Source: Muribaculum gordoncarteri (GTDB taxonomy: Bacteria > Bacteroidota > Bacteroidia > Bacteroidales > Muribaculaceae). Taken from it: 64,000 bases of DNA. The notes under the pieces were generated by a model that had not been told where the DNA came from, ran no database searches, and was given only the letters and a program-made list of their open reading frames with translations. The stretch spans positions 868,001 to 932,000 of the forward strand of contig NZ_CP039393.1 in the NCBI RefSeq assembly GCF_004803695.1, given 5' to 3'. Below are positions 25,790 through 34,674 of this stretch, piece after piece (position 1 is the stretch's first letter; each line of letters starts with the position of its first letter). Position numbers and translations under genes: made by a program.

Positions 25790-26563
25790 TTGTCTGAAAA
25801 GAAACCATATAAGATAGGTCTGGCACTTAGTGGTGGAGGAGCACGTGGGTTTGCCCATGTGGGTGCTTTATACGCCATGGATGAATTGGGCATCAAGCCT
25901 GATATAATTGCAGGGGTGAGCGCGGGCTCCATTGCCGGCTCGATGTATAGCGCCGGTCTTAAGCCCCTTGAGATCATGAAGCTGTTCATGAAGGCCAAGT
26001 TCACCGATTTCTGTGAAATAAGCGTCCCAAAGGACGGCTTTTTCCGCATGAACGGATTCAGGTCGTTTCTCAACAAGTCACTTGGAGTGGAGCTGATTGA
26101 GCAATGCAGTACTCCGCTTGTAGTGTGTGCCACCGATCTTGACAACTGCTGCCCCGTGCAGTGGCGTGAAGGTGCTATAGCTGAGCGAGTGATGGCGTCG
26201 TGTTCGATTCCCATCGTGTTTCAGCCGGTAAAAATCGACGGATTGAACTATGTTGACGGGGGTGTGCTTCACAACCTTCCGGCGTGGGCGATACGTGATG
26301 ATTGCGATTATCTGATAGGCATAAACTGCAGCCCCATGGTGAAGAAGAATACCTATAAGGGTACTTTGCTGGATGTGGCTCAACGCTCCTACATGTTGAT
26401 GGCCAAGACAAACGCCATTGCCGACATGCATCTATGTGACCTTGTCATCGAAACAAAGTCCATAGCCGACATGCATGTATTCAATATGCATCAGAAGGAA
26501 CTTGTGTTCCGAAGCGGCTACAAGGCGGCTCGCGATGCCATAAAGAAGGCCGGCCTCGTTTAA
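25790..26563 (+). CDS. patatin-like phospholipase family protein
   Basis: Serine lipid acylhydrolase of the patatin/RssA type, 257 residues, without signal peptide. The oxyanion-hole motif is SGGGARG, the nucleophile elbow GVSAG has S44, and the dyad aspartate is D156 in YVDGGVL. No ATG precedes the family start, so translation appears to use the TTG at 25790 (encoding MSEKKPYKIGLALSGGG). Family members hydrolyse phospholipid or other acyl esters; the physiological substrate is not predictable here. The GH13 gene follows after 42 bases. Confidence 0.9.
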   Translation: MSEKKPYKIGLALSGGGARGFAHVGALYAMDELGIKPDIIAGVSAGSIAGSMYSAGLKPLEIMKLFMKAKFTDFCEISVPKDGFFRMNGFRSFLNKSLGVELIEQCSTPLVVCATDLDNCCPVQWREGAIAERVMASCSIPIVFQPVKIDGLNYVDGGVLHNLPAWAIRDDCDYLIGINCSPMVKKNTYKGTLLDVAQRSYMLMAKTNAIADMHLCDLVIETKSIADMHVFNMHQKELVFRSGYKAARDAIKKAGLV

Positions 26564-26573
26564 CCGTGATTGC

Positions 26574-26589
26574 ATTTAGTTGACTAAAT
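26574..26589. repeat. short palindrome between the patatin and amylase genes
   Basis: ATTTAGT (26574-26580) and ACTAAAT (26583-26589) form a perfect 7-bp inverted repeat with a two-base centre, 17 bases before the amylase ATG. It could be an operator. No TAnnTTTG box is seen in this gap, so the gene may be read through from patatin. Confidence 0.35.
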
Positions 26590-26605
26590 CTATATAACAG
26601 AAGAA

Positions 26606-28354
26606 ATGAGTAAGGAAAAACCGGTAATTTATCAAATGCTTCCTCGTTTGTTTGCCAATTGCAATGAGCATTGCATACCTAACGGTACGATCGAGCAAAA
26701 CGGCTCAGGCAAGATGAACGACATCACTACCAAAGTGCTAAGAAGCATTAAGGATTTGGGAATCACGCATGTGTGGTATACAGGGATTATCGAACACTCC
26801 AATCAGACCGACTATTCGCGCTATGGAATAAGTAGAGATAATCCGCACGTAGTCAAAGGCAAAGCCGGATCGCCCTATGCGATAAAGGACTACTACGATG
26901 TGGATCCCGACATAGCTGTGGATGTGAACAATCGAATAGGGGAGTTTGAGGCGTTGTTGATGCGCACTCATGATACCGGTATGGGCGTGATCATTGACTT
27001 CGTTCCCAATCATGTGTCACGACAATATGTTTCTGACGCTAAGCCAGCCGAGGTTGTGGATTTCGGCGTGGGCGACGACAAGAATCGATTCTTTGAGCGC
27101 AACAACAATTTCTATTACATACCTCATCAGCTCTTTGCCCCGAGCATCGACCTTGGTGACGGAGATGACGCCTACGTGGAGTTTCCGGCAAAAGCGTCGG
27201 GCAACGACTGCTTCACGGCCTTCCCGTCGCAGTTTGACTGGTATGAAACGGTCAAGCTGAATTACGGTATCGACTACGGCGACGGTTCCCATCACTTCTA
27301 TCCGATTCCGCGCACGTGGTTCCAGATGCTTGACATTCTGCGCTATTGGGCGTCAAAAGGTGTCGACGGATTCAGGTGTGACATGGCTCACATGGTGCCT
27401 ATTGAGTTCTGGCAATGGGCTATCACCAATGTCAAGGAGCGTTATCCCCATGTCATCTTCATTGCCGAGATATATGATGTGTCGCTTTACCGTGATTTCA
27501 TAAAGTACGGCGGATTTGACTACCTCTATGACAAGGTTAACCTCTACGACACGCTTCGCGGCATACAATGTTCCAACATTTCGGCAGCCCAGATAACCAA
27601 TTGCTGGCAGACGGTTGACGGAATCTCCGACAATATGCTGAACTTCCTTGAGAATCACGATGAACAGCGATTCGGCTCAAAATATTATGCCGGCGACCCG
27701 TCGCTGGTCATCCCCTCGATGATTGTAAGCGCCATGATGGGACGTGGCCCGTTTATGATATACGCCGGTCAGGAGCTTGGCGAGCAGGCTCTGGATGCCG
27801 AAGGTTTCAGCGGTTACGACGGTCGTACTACAATATTTGACTACTGGAGCATTCCCACCGTGCGCCGTTGGCTCAACGGAGGAAAGTGCAACAATGACCG
27901 ATTGACAGGTCAGGAGCGATGGCTGCGCGACAAATACCGTACCATATTGCGCCTTTGCAATAGCGAGAAGGCTATTTCAAGCGGCCGTTTCTTCGACTTG
28001 ATGTATGTTAACTACGACAATCCCACATTGAATCCTCATCGCCAATATGCGTTCCTGCGCAGCTGCGATGATGAAACGTTGTTGATTGCCGTTAACTTCG
28101 GCAGCTCTCCCTGCAACTTGAAGATAAATATTCCGCAGCATGCATTTGAGGTGTTGAGCATGCCTCAGGGCGATTGCGTTGCCAAGGAACTCCTGTCAAA
28201 GGATATGATGCGTAAATCCATGTCGTCAGACAAGCCCTTTGAAACTGAAATAGGTCCCTACGATGCCGTCATTTGGAAGATAAAGCATAAAAATATACTT
28301 CCTGATGATAAAAAAAGAGGTGACGATAGGCGAAATAATATCAAAAAACAATAA
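26606..28354 (+). CDS. GH13-family alpha-amylase (cytoplasmic)
   Basis: Alpha-glucan-active enzyme of 582 residues with no signal peptide, so probably intracellular. The four GH13 regions are DFVPNH (I), GFRCDMAHM with the nucleophile D259 (II), FIAEIY with the acid/base E288 (III) and FLENHDEQ with D352 (IV). The N-terminal half has an unusual motif MLPRLFANCNEHCIPNGT before the barrel; a C-terminal beta-domain starts around residue 480. Likely role is breakdown of intracellular maltodextrin or glycogen. Stop codon TAA overlaps the -7 box of prs. Confidence 0.92.
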   Translation: MSKEKPVIYQMLPRLFANCNEHCIPNGTIEQNGSGKMNDITTKVLRSIKDLGITHVWYTGIIEHSNQTDYSRYGISRDNPHVVKGKAGSPYAIKDYYDVDPDIAVDVNNRIGEFEALLMRTHDTGMGVIIDFVPNHVSRQYVSDAKPAEVVDFGVGDDKNRFFERNNNFYYIPHQLFAPSIDLGDGDDAYVEFPAKASGNDCFTAFPSQFDWYETVKLNYGIDYGDGSHHFYPIPRTWFQMLDILRYWASKGVDGFRCDMAHMVPIEFWQWAITNVKERYPHVIFIAEIYDVSLYRDFIKYGGFDYLYDKVNLYDTLRGIQCSNISAAQITNCWQTVDGISDNMLNFLENHDEQRFGSKYYAGDPSLVIPSMIVSAMMGRGPFMIYAGQELGEQALDAEGFSGYDGRTTIFDYWSIPTVRRWLNGGKCNNDRLTGQERWLRDKYRTILRLCNSEKAISSGRFFDLMYVNYDNPTLNPHRQYAFLRSCDDETLLIAVNFGSSPCNLKINIPQHAFEVLSMPQGDCVAKELLSKDMMRKSMSSDKPFETEIGPYDAVIWKIKHKNILPDDKKRGDDRRNNIKKQ

Positions 28355-28359
28355 ATTTG
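28352..28359 (+). promoter_or_regulatory. -7 promoter box (TAAATTTG) of prs
   Basis: Exact TAnnTTTG match; its first bases are the amylase stop codon. The prs ATG is 34 bases downstream. Confidence 0.55.
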
Positions 28360-28393
28360 CACAAAAATTCCAACATACTAAATATATTGTGTA

Positions 28394-29326
28394 ATGTTAC
28401 CACCATTTAAGATTTTTGCCGGAACCAAGTCCGAGTACATGGCCAAAGAGATATGTGCCTCACTCGGTGTCGAGCTTGGCAAGATGAACATCCAGCATTT
28501 TGCTGACGGTGAATTTGAAGTTTCTTTTGAAGAGTCAATTCGCGGATGCGAAGTTTATCTTGTTCAGTCGACATTTCCCAACAGCGACAATCTCATGGAA
28601 CTGTTACTGATGATTGACGCTGCCAAGAGAGCTTCGGCACAATCAATTATAGCTGTGATGCCTTACTTCGGTTGGGCTCGTCAGGACCGTAAGGACAAGC
28701 CTCGTGTGTCGATTGCCGCAAAGCTTGTAGCCGACTTGCTGAGCACGGCCGGCGTCGATAGAGTAATCTGTATGGACTTGCACGCCGACCAGATTCAGGG
28801 ATTTTTCAACGTTCCTGTCGACCATCTCTATGCATCATCGGTGTTTATACCTTATATAGAGTCGCTTCATCTTGAAAACATGGCCATTGCCACTCCCGAT
28901 GTGGGTGGTGCCAAGCGTGCCAACAATTACGCCAAATATTTCAACGTGCCCCTTATCCTGTGCCATAAGCAGCGTGCCAAGGCCAATGTTGTGGCAACGA
29001 TGACCGTTATCGGCGATGTTCAGGACAAGAACATCATTCTGATTGACGACATGGTCGACACTGCCGGTACTATCACCAAAGCTGCCGACCTGATGATGGA
29101 GAAGGGTGCAAAGAGTGTGCGTGCATTGTGCTCTCACGCTATCATGAGCGATCCTGCGAGCGATCGTGTAAACGAAAGCGGCATAACCGAGATGATCTTC
29201 ACCAACAGTATCCCCTATAAGGGCAACTGCCACAAGTGTACGATACTGTCGGTGGCACACCTGATTGCCGACACTATTCGTCGCGTGCATGAAAATCAGT
29301 CAATTTCATCGCAATATCTGATTTAG
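28394..29326 (+). CDS. prs: ribose-phosphate pyrophosphokinase
   Basis: Makes PRPP from ribose 5-phosphate and ATP, feeding purine, pyrimidine, histidine and NAD synthesis. Visible motifs are the ATP region MPYFGWARQDRK, the divalent-cation motif CMDLHADQIQGFF and the PRPP-binding loop LIDDMVDTAGT. Length (310 residues) is normal. It ends before an 11-bp stem terminator. Confidence 0.96.
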   Translation: MLPPFKIFAGTKSEYMAKEICASLGVELGKMNIQHFADGEFEVSFEESIRGCEVYLVQSTFPNSDNLMELLLMIDAAKRASAQSIIAVMPYFGWARQDRKDKPRVSIAAKLVADLLSTAGVDRVICMDLHADQIQGFFNVPVDHLYASSVFIPYIESLHLENMAIATPDVGGAKRANNYAKYFNVPLILCHKQRAKANVVATMTVIGDVQDKNIILIDDMVDTAGTITKAADLMMEKGAKSVRALCSHAIMSDPASDRVNESGITEMIFTNSIPYKGNCHKCTILSVAHLIADTIRRVHENQSISSQYLI

Positions 29327-29351
29327 GAAAAAATTGAATGGACATAAAAAT

Positions 29352-29389
29352 GTGAAGGCCGGCAACTCGAAAGAGAAACCGGCCTTCAC
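29352..29389. terminator. bidirectional terminator between prs and the DUF362 gene
   Basis: GTGAAGGCCGG (29352-29362) pairs perfectly with CCGGCCTTCAC (29379-29389) around a 16-base loop; TATTTTG follows on the plus strand and TTTTTATG on the minus strand. Confidence 0.8.
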
Positions 29390-29410
29390 TATTTTGTGCT
29401 GACTGGAATG

Positions 29411-30355
29411 TCAGTCAATCATCACGATCTTGTATTCCTTTGAGCCAAGACCGATTTTCTCGGCATGGTCTATGGTGTGGTTGCCGTGACGGCTTTGGAT
29501 GCGTTCTATCAACGGACGGTTGTCGTTGCCTTCAGTGGGCTTTACGCCATATACCAGTTCAAGGCAAGCTTCGTCGAGGGCTACAGGATCGGTTGACGCG
29601 AGGATACCTATGTCCTTCATCTCGGGGTCGCGGGGATGTGAATCGCAGTCACAGTCGACCGACAGGTTGTTCATTACATCGATATAGAGGATGTTGTCGC
29701 CGAAGTGGTCGGCCACGCTCTGTGCGGCGGCAGCCATCGATTCAAGGAATCCGTCCTGATCGCCGGTGTGCGACCACATGCCTTTGAGCTTGTCGGTGTA
29801 TCCTGCTGTGTGTATGTAGGCTTTTCCGTTGGCCGATGCTATGCCTATCGACTGATTTTTCAGTACTCCGCCCAGTCCGGCCATGGCATGACCCTTGAAG
29901 TGTGCGAGGTTGATCAGGAAGTCGTAGTTGGCGAGATTGGCGCCTACGAGATTATACTTTATGTGGGTGGTGTCGCGCACGGGCAATTTTATCTCTCCTG
30001 CTCCATCCATTATGTCGACATCGGCAATGTCAAGAAATCCGTGTTCACGAGCCGCTTTGAGATGCTCCTCGGTATTGGAGCGACGGCCGCCGTAAGCTGT
30101 GTTGCACTCAACGATTGTGCCGTTGACTTTCTGCACAAGGCCCTTGATCAGTTCGGGCTTCAGGTAGTTGTGACCTCCGGGTTCGCCCGTGCTGATTTTA
30201 ACCGCTACTTTGCCGTGAGCCTTGCGGCCTACTGCCTCGTATATTTTCACGAGTGATTCGGGCGTAATGTCACGTGTCATGTATACGGTCGACTGTGCCA
30301 CTCCCGTGCAGCTTATTGCTGCTATGGCAATTGCTGTAATTAATTGTTTAATCAT
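29411..30355 (-). CDS. DUF362 domain protein, exported
   Basis: Protein of 314 residues with a signal peptide if translated from ATG 30355 (MIKQLITAIAIAAISCTGVAQS); the 23 residues upstream in frame are rejected. The body is one DUF362 domain: KPELIKGLVQKVNGTIVECNTAYGGRRSNTEEHLKA, then ANYDFLINLAHFKGHAMAGLGGVLKNQSIG, the family hallmark, and DVMNNLSVDCDCDSHP with closely spaced cysteines. It lacks the C-terminal 2[4Fe-4S] ferredoxin part seen in many relatives. Function unknown; the cysteine cluster CDCDSH could bind metal. Confidence 0.82.
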   Translation of the reverse strand: MIKQLITAIAIAAISCTGVAQSTVYMTRDITPESLVKIYEAVGRKAHGKVAVKISTGEPGGHNYLKPELIKGLVQKVNGTIVECNTAYGGRRSNTEEHLKAAREHGFLDIADVDIMDGAGEIKLPVRDTTHIKYNLVGANLANYDFLINLAHFKGHAMAGLGGVLKNQSIGIASANGKAYIHTAGYTDKLKGMWSHTGDQDGFLESMAAAAQSVADHFGDNILYIDVMNNLSVDCDCDSHPRDPEMKDIGILASTDPVALDEACLELVYGVKPTEGNDNRPLIERIQSRHGNHTIDHAEKIGLGSKEYKIVMID

Positions 30356-30383
30356 AATGTGTATTGTGATTTGGTTGTTATTG

Positions 30384-30391
30384 CAAAGATA
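30384..30391 (-). promoter_or_regulatory. -7 promoter box (TATCTTTG) of the DUF362 gene
   Basis: Minus-strand TAnnTTTG match 29 bases before the chosen ATG at 30355, again inside the longer open frame, which supports the downstream start. Confidence 0.5.
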
Positions 30392-30430
30392 GATAAATGA
30401 GCCGACAATACGGGTATATGTCATTGCATT

Positions 30431-30456
30431 ATTTCATGACAAATATGAAATTTCAT
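30431..30456. repeat. ATTTCAT half-site cluster in the DUF362/degP divergent gap
   Basis: The 336-base gap 30356-30691 holds two divergent promoters and this cluster: ATTTCAT (30431-30437), ATGAAAT (30445-30451) and ATTTCAT (30450-30456), the last two forming the 12-bp perfect palindrome ATGAAATTTCAT. It could be an operator; the region is very AT-rich, so chance cannot be excluded. Nothing else recognisable in the gap. Confidence 0.3.
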
Positions 30457-30615
30457 GGTGGTATATTGCCATAACTGTGTGTATTATTGCATAAATCACA
30501 TAGTTATTCAATCAATTTCACATTTTTATAGTCAATATAGTTTAAAATGAGATGCGCCTTTATTAAATAGGTTTAAGTATACATTTTTTAATATACTACA
30601 ATTAAAATAATGCGT

Positions 30616-30623
30616 TATTTTTG
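30616..30623 (+). promoter_or_regulatory. -7 promoter box (TATTTTTG) of the degP-like gene
   Basis: Exact TAnnTTTG match 69 bases before the ATG at 30692, in a strongly AT-rich leader. Confidence 0.5.
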
Positions 30624-30691
30624 CGTCTAAATCACAAGAGTTAAAATTTAACACTGGAAAATTTAAAAATTAACATACCAATCTAAGAGTT

Positions 30692-32245
30692 ATGAATTTG
30701 TATAGTAAAATTGCATTATTGGCTTGTGGGGTGGCTATTGCCAGTTCGGCTGTTACGGTATTTGCCGTAGATGTACTCAACGGTAATGACATGCCGTCGT
30801 CATCATCCTATACTTTTACCGAGTCGGGATATGACGGAGGCGGTATCTACAAGGTGTCGCAGAATGGTGTAACACCTCCTACCGACTTCACTCATGCCGC
30901 CGAAAGCACAATCAACGGCGTTGTGAGCATAAAGAGTTATGCGACTCCTCGCGGATATAACGCTTACGGCAACGGTGGAGGTGCATCGCCTTTCAATGAT
31001 CCGTTCCTGGAGTTCTTCTTCGGTTCGCCCAATGGAGGAAATCGCCGTCAGCAGCCTCAGCAGAAGCAGGATAAGCCTGAGCAGCAGCTCGGACTCGGTT
31101 CGGGTGTCATCATAAGCCCCGACGGATATATCGTTACAAACAATCATGTCATTGACGGTGCCGAGCGACTTGAAATAACGCTTAACGACAACCGCACCTT
31201 TAACGCTAAGGTCATAGGCTCGGATGCATCGACCGACATCGCTTTGCTGAAGATAGAGGCCGAGGGGCTTCCCGTAATTCCTATCGGCGACAGTGATGCG
31301 CTGAAGGTGGGCGAGTGGGTGCTTGCCGTGGGTAATCCTTTCGGATTCACCTCGACAGTGACTACCGGTATCGTCAGCGCCAAGGCCCGCAGTATAGGTA
31401 GCGCCACACAGGGTCGTCCTATGGGTATCGAGAGCTACATACAGACTGATGCAGCTGTCAATCCCGGAAACTCGGGAGGCGCTCTTGTCAACATCAATGG
31501 TGAACTTGTGGGAATCAACACCGCAATATATTCACAGACAGGTAACTATGCCGGATATTCATTTGCTGTGCCCACATCGATTGTAAAGAAGATTATCACC
31601 GACATCAAGCAGTATGGAACCGTTCAGCGTGCCGTGCTCGGAGTCGCTTACAGGGAGCTCACTCCCCAGCTTGTAAAGGACATGGAGATTACCGCAGTCA
31701 ATGACGGTATACTCATCGACGAAGTGGTTGAACGTAGTGCCGCAATGGAGGCCGGATTGCAGAAGAACGATATAATAGTAGGCATAAACGGAGTTGGAAT
31801 CCACAATAGCGCACAGCTTCAGGAGCAGCTCAACAAGTATCGTCCCGGCGACAAGATTGTAGTGAAGTACATTCGCGACAACAAGGAGAAGTCGACCAAC
31901 GTTACATTGCGTAACAATCAGGGTAATGTCAACATCACGGTTGCCAACGACTACACCGCACTCGGTTGCGCCTTCAAGACGTTGTCGGCCGAGCAGCTTC
32001 GTCAGTATCAGCTTACCTCCGGATTGCAGGTTGTAGGCCTTAAGGACGGTAAGTTCAAGAGTGCCGGTATAAAGGACGGATTCATTATCCTCGACATAAA
32101 CAACATGCGTGTCAAGAGTCAGGATGATGTAGAGAAAATCTATGATGCCATAATGAAGAGCGACGAGGCGGATAAGGTTATGTTCATAACCGGAATCTAT
32201 CCAACCGGTCGTAAGGTTTATTATGCAGTTGATTTAGCCGATTAA
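30692..32245 (+). CDS. degP: DegP/HtrA-family periplasmic serine protease
   Basis: Envelope quality-control protease, 517 residues. An N-terminal hydrophobic signal/anchor (about 5-28) is followed by a low-complexity linker rich in Gly, Asn and Gln (residues 90-132). The trypsin-like triad is H152 (TNNHVIDG), D182 (STDIALLKI) and S261 (NPGNSGGAL). Two PDZ domains follow, starting near residue 325 (LIDEVVERSAAMEAGL) and residue 430 (GLQVVGLKDG, more diverged). Family members degrade or chaperone misfolded envelope proteins as caged oligomers. Its terminator lies in a 200-bp segment that was duplicated by an IS insertion. Confidence 0.94.
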   Translation: MNLYSKIALLACGVAIASSAVTVFAVDVLNGNDMPSSSSYTFTESGYDGGGIYKVSQNGVTPPTDFTHAAESTINGVVSIKSYATPRGYNAYGNGGGASPFNDPFLEFFFGSPNGGNRRQQPQQKQDKPEQQLGLGSGVIISPDGYIVTNNHVIDGAERLEITLNDNRTFNAKVIGSDASTDIALLKIEAEGLPVIPIGDSDALKVGEWVLAVGNPFGFTSTVTTGIVSAKARSIGSATQGRPMGIESYIQTDAAVNPGNSGGALVNINGELVGINTAIYSQTGNYAGYSFAVPTSIVKKIITDIKQYGTVQRAVLGVAYRELTPQLVKDMEITAVNDGILIDEVVERSAAMEAGLQKNDIIVGINGVGIHNSAQLQEQLNKYRPGDKIVVKYIRDNKEKSTNVTLRNNQGNVNITVANDYTALGCAFKTLSAEQLRQYQLTSGLQVVGLKDGKFKSAGIKDGFIILDINNMRVKSQDDVEKIYDAIMKSDEADKVMFITGIYPTGRKVYYAVDLAD

Positions 32246-32248
32246 TTT

Positions 32249-32448
32249 GAGCGTAACATAATTGGATGAGCGTGCCATGCCGGGCAAATCGGCGTGGCAC
32301 GTTTTTTTATGTGTTAAAATACTTAAGTTTACCTATTAAATCTTGAAAATAGCTAATTGGGATGACTTAACATAACTTGAAAATGTTATAATATTAAATC
32401 CTTTATCCATAAATCTTACATTTAACGTGCGAAATTTGGATAGAATTT
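32249..32448 (+). repeat. 200-bp direct repeat, left copy (long target-site duplication)
   Basis: Identical base for base to 34473-34672. It contains the degP terminator and AT-rich DNA that before the insertion led directly into the rpoD promoter. The match stops abruptly at both ends where the IS begins and ends, which identifies it as a duplicated target, not as part of the IS. Confidence 0.88.
32271..32308 (+). terminator. rho-independent terminator of degP (duplicated at 34495-34532)
   Basis: CGTGCCATGCCG (32271-32282) pairs with CGGCGTGGCACG (32290-32301) with one G-U wobble around a 7-base loop, followed by seven T. A second exact copy sits at 34495-34532 in the right-hand repeat. Confidence 0.88.
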
Positions 32449-32477
32449 CCCATCTTTTACAGTCCAAAAACGAGCAA

Positions 32478-32517
32478 ACCCTTTTGTACATTGGCGTGAA
32501 GCCATGTGCAAAAGGGT
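32478..32517 (-). terminator. strong hairpin downstream of the transposase gene
   Basis: ACCCTTTTGTACAT (32478-32491) pairs with ATGTGCAAAAGGGT (32504-32517) with one wobble, and the loop can pair further (GGC/GCC). Lying 36 bases after the transposase stop, it may end transposase transcription or block readthrough from degP into the element. Confidence 0.6.
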
Positions 32518-32552
32518 CTATATATGTAGCACTGGAATGGGGTTATCTATAT

Positions 32553-34358
32553 TTAACCTTTTTTAATATTAGCAATAATCTGTTTGATTTTCTGACGAGT
32601 AACAATCTCGGTGTCGAGTCTGAAGCCGGCTTTGGCATGTAGGTCATCGGTAAGATCATCCCGTGTGAAGTTAGGCTTGTAGCCTTCTCCCTTGACTATG
32701 TTCATAGTCATTGACCGTAGTTTCTCAATTATAGCGGAGGATGTGTATTTATAGTTCAGTTCCTTTTCCATTATTCTGAAGAGCAGTAGTGTGATAAAGC
32801 AGACAATGAAGTGGGCCCTTATGTGTTCCGCCGTCCAGACGAAGACGGGTCGACCCTTGAAGTCAGTCTTGATGACCCTGAAGGCATCCTCCGACTCCCA
32901 GCGGTTATGGTTCAGTTCGATGATTTTCGTCACATTGTCAGACAGATCCGTACATATCGCATAGAAGCCGTCATATTTTTCTTCTTCTGATATGGCGTCA
33001 AGATTCAGGGAGACGGTTCTGAATACCGCAACCTCGCCGTCTTCTGTGGCGTAGGTCTCGGAAAGGAACCTGTCAGGGCTCTTATAAGATTTGGTCAATG
33101 TCCTGTTTCCACGTGCATTGCTGTCAGCCTTGTCAATCTCGCGTTGACGCAGGAATCGGAGGTAGTCGCGGTATTTGTATGAAAATGTCACAATCAATCT
33201 TTGAGAGAACTTTGTCTTTTCATTGACAATCCAACGCTCGCGATAAAAAGTGCGGTCTCCGTAATAACGGGCAGTATCGGCATCAGTCAGGTCAAACTCC
33301 AGTTCATCCTCGTCTGCATCCCGGTACCGCTTGTCTTTTTGTACCGTGTCGGACTTTACAAGTTTCCATCCTGTCGGTTCCAGACACCAGTCCCTGAGAT
33401 TATCCTCCAGTTTCTTTATTGACTGCACCGTTATGAATGATCTTTCTGCTGTGGAGTTATATGACCGGTTGCCTTCAGAAGAGAGACCTCCGTCTGTACA
33501 GACTACAATCTTGCTGACCCCCATCTTCTCAACTATAATCTTTTCAGTTGGAATCAAGGTAGTCTGTTCGTTGGCATTGCCGGGATTGATGCACATCGCA
33601 ACCGGCATGCCGGAGTTGTCGATGAACATACCCATCTGTACGATGGGGTTCGGTCGATGTTCCTTGGAGACTCCGTACTTGCGTATACGTTCATGAACGT
33701 TCCCTTTTTTGTCTGTCACATAGTCCGGATCGGCAGATTCTCTCTCGAAAAAATAGTTGGTGCAGTCATAGTACATGACGGTCGTATCCCGTTCGACAAC
33801 CTTTGACGAATTAAGGAAAAGTCTCTTCTGGATGTATTCACCGTGTCTGTCCAGGATATCCAGACTCCTGTAGATATGCTGTTTTTCTATATCAAAAGGC
33901 TCGATATAGCTTCCGCTCCTGCGATAATTACCTAGTTTTGAAGCCGGTCTCAAAAGCCGTTCGTAGACCATCAGCTCCAGAACTTTGTTGAAATCGAAGT
34001 CGAACTTATGTTTACGTGAGATTGCCTCGCATATCCTGTCCATCCCGACCTTATGGTACAGCCGTTTAAGAAACAGATATCCGCTCTCGCAACTCTGAGC
34101 CTCGCCTTTTTCAATAAGCTTTGTGGGCGACAGACGTGATATTATCACCTGCCGGCCCTCCTTCTCCTGTGCCGTAAGCCTGGCGATATATTCCCTGGCC
34201 CATTCAACAGGATCTCTGTCTCCGCATCTCTGACGAACTTCCTCAAGCGTTCCAAGGCGCTCATGGATTCTTGAGGTACTTTTGCCGTTCTTGTCCCTGT
34301 ATGCCTTCTGTACATAAAGGATGGAAGTCTTTTTTGTCTTGGTTATTTTCAGCTTCAT
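32553..34358 (-). CDS. IS1634-family (IS4-like DDE) transposase
   Basis: Full-length transposase of 601 residues. Catalytic candidates are the first aspartate in MYYDCTNYFFE, the second in VVCTDGGLSSEGN, and the glutamate of the YREK-like region HNRWESEDAFRVIKTDFKGRPVFVWT, which is typical of IS1634-type enzymes together with EHIRAHFIVCFITLLLFRI. The N-terminus (KITKTKKTSILYVQKAYRDKNGK) is the usual short domain. No stop or frameshift is present, so the element may still be active. Promoter box at 34396-34403. Confidence 0.92.
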   Translation of the reverse strand: MKLKITKTKKTSILYVQKAYRDKNGKSTSRIHERLGTLEEVRQRCGDRDPVEWAREYIARLTAQEKEGRQVIISRLSPTKLIEKGEAQSCESGYLFLKRLYHKVGMDRICEAISRKHKFDFDFNKVLELMVYERLLRPASKLGNYRRSGSYIEPFDIEKQHIYRSLDILDRHGEYIQKRLFLNSSKVVERDTTVMYYDCTNYFFERESADPDYVTDKKGNVHERIRKYGVSKEHRPNPIVQMGMFIDNSGMPVAMCINPGNANEQTTLIPTEKIIVEKMGVSKIVVCTDGGLSSEGNRSYNSTAERSFITVQSIKKLEDNLRDWCLEPTGWKLVKSDTVQKDKRYRDADEDELEFDLTDADTARYYGDRTFYRERWIVNEKTKFSQRLIVTFSYKYRDYLRFLRQREIDKADSNARGNRTLTKSYKSPDRFLSETYATEDGEVAVFRTVSLNLDAISEEEKYDGFYAICTDLSDNVTKIIELNHNRWESEDAFRVIKTDFKGRPVFVWTAEHIRAHFIVCFITLLLFRIMEKELNYKYTSSAIIEKLRSMTMNIVKGEGYKPNFTRDDLTDDLHAKAGFRLDTEIVTRQKIKQIIANIKKG

Positions 34359-34395
34359 ATTATGCCGCCCTGCCGTTGATTGCTACACGGTGCTA

Positions 34396-34403
34396 CAAAG
34401 ATA
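34396..34403 (-). promoter_or_regulatory. -7 promoter box (TATCTTTG) of the transposase gene
   Basis: Minus-strand TAnnTTTG match inside the IS, 38 bases before the transposase ATG. Confidence 0.5.
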
Positions 34404-34472
34404 GTAATAAAATTTGACACGTGCAAGCGTGCCAGCAAAAAAGATTCATGAAAATGCAACTGTCAAACTACC

Positions 34473-34672
34473 GAGCGTAACATAATTGGATGAGCGTGCC
34501 ATGCCGGGCAAATCGGCGTGGCACGTTTTTTTATGTGTTAAAATACTTAAGTTTACCTATTAAATCTTGAAAATAGCTAATTGGGATGACTTAACATAAC
34601 TTGAAAATGTTATAATATTAAATCCTTTATCCATAAATCTTACATTTAACGTGCGAAATTTGGATAGAATTT
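34473..34672 (+). repeat. 200-bp direct repeat, right copy (long target-site duplication)
   Basis: Exact copy of 32249-32448. This copy retains the DNA immediately upstream of the rpoD -7 box, so rpoD keeps 200 bases of its native upstream region. Confidence 0.88.
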
Positions 34673-34674
34673 TG

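Larger units (their letters stand above)
32449..34472 (-). mobile_element. IS1634-family insertion sequence, 2024 bp
   Basis: Defined by the inner edges of the 200-bp direct repeats. It encodes one complete transposase on the minus strand (32553-34358). The ends share an imperfect inverted repeat with common core TTTkACAGT (left TTTTACAGT at 32455-32463; right end reads TTTGACAGT on the minus strand). IS1634 and the related IS1549 are known for unusually long, variable target duplications, which fits the 200-bp repeats. The 307-base gene-free stretch 32246-32552 and the 351-base one 34359-34709 consist only of the repeats and the IS ends. Confidence 0.85.

Noticed and set aside
32449-34472. 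The 200-bp flanking repeats as long terminal direct repeats belonging to the IS
   Set aside because: The left repeat is continuous with degP and contains its terminator, and the right one is continuous with the rpoD promoter, so they are host DNA.
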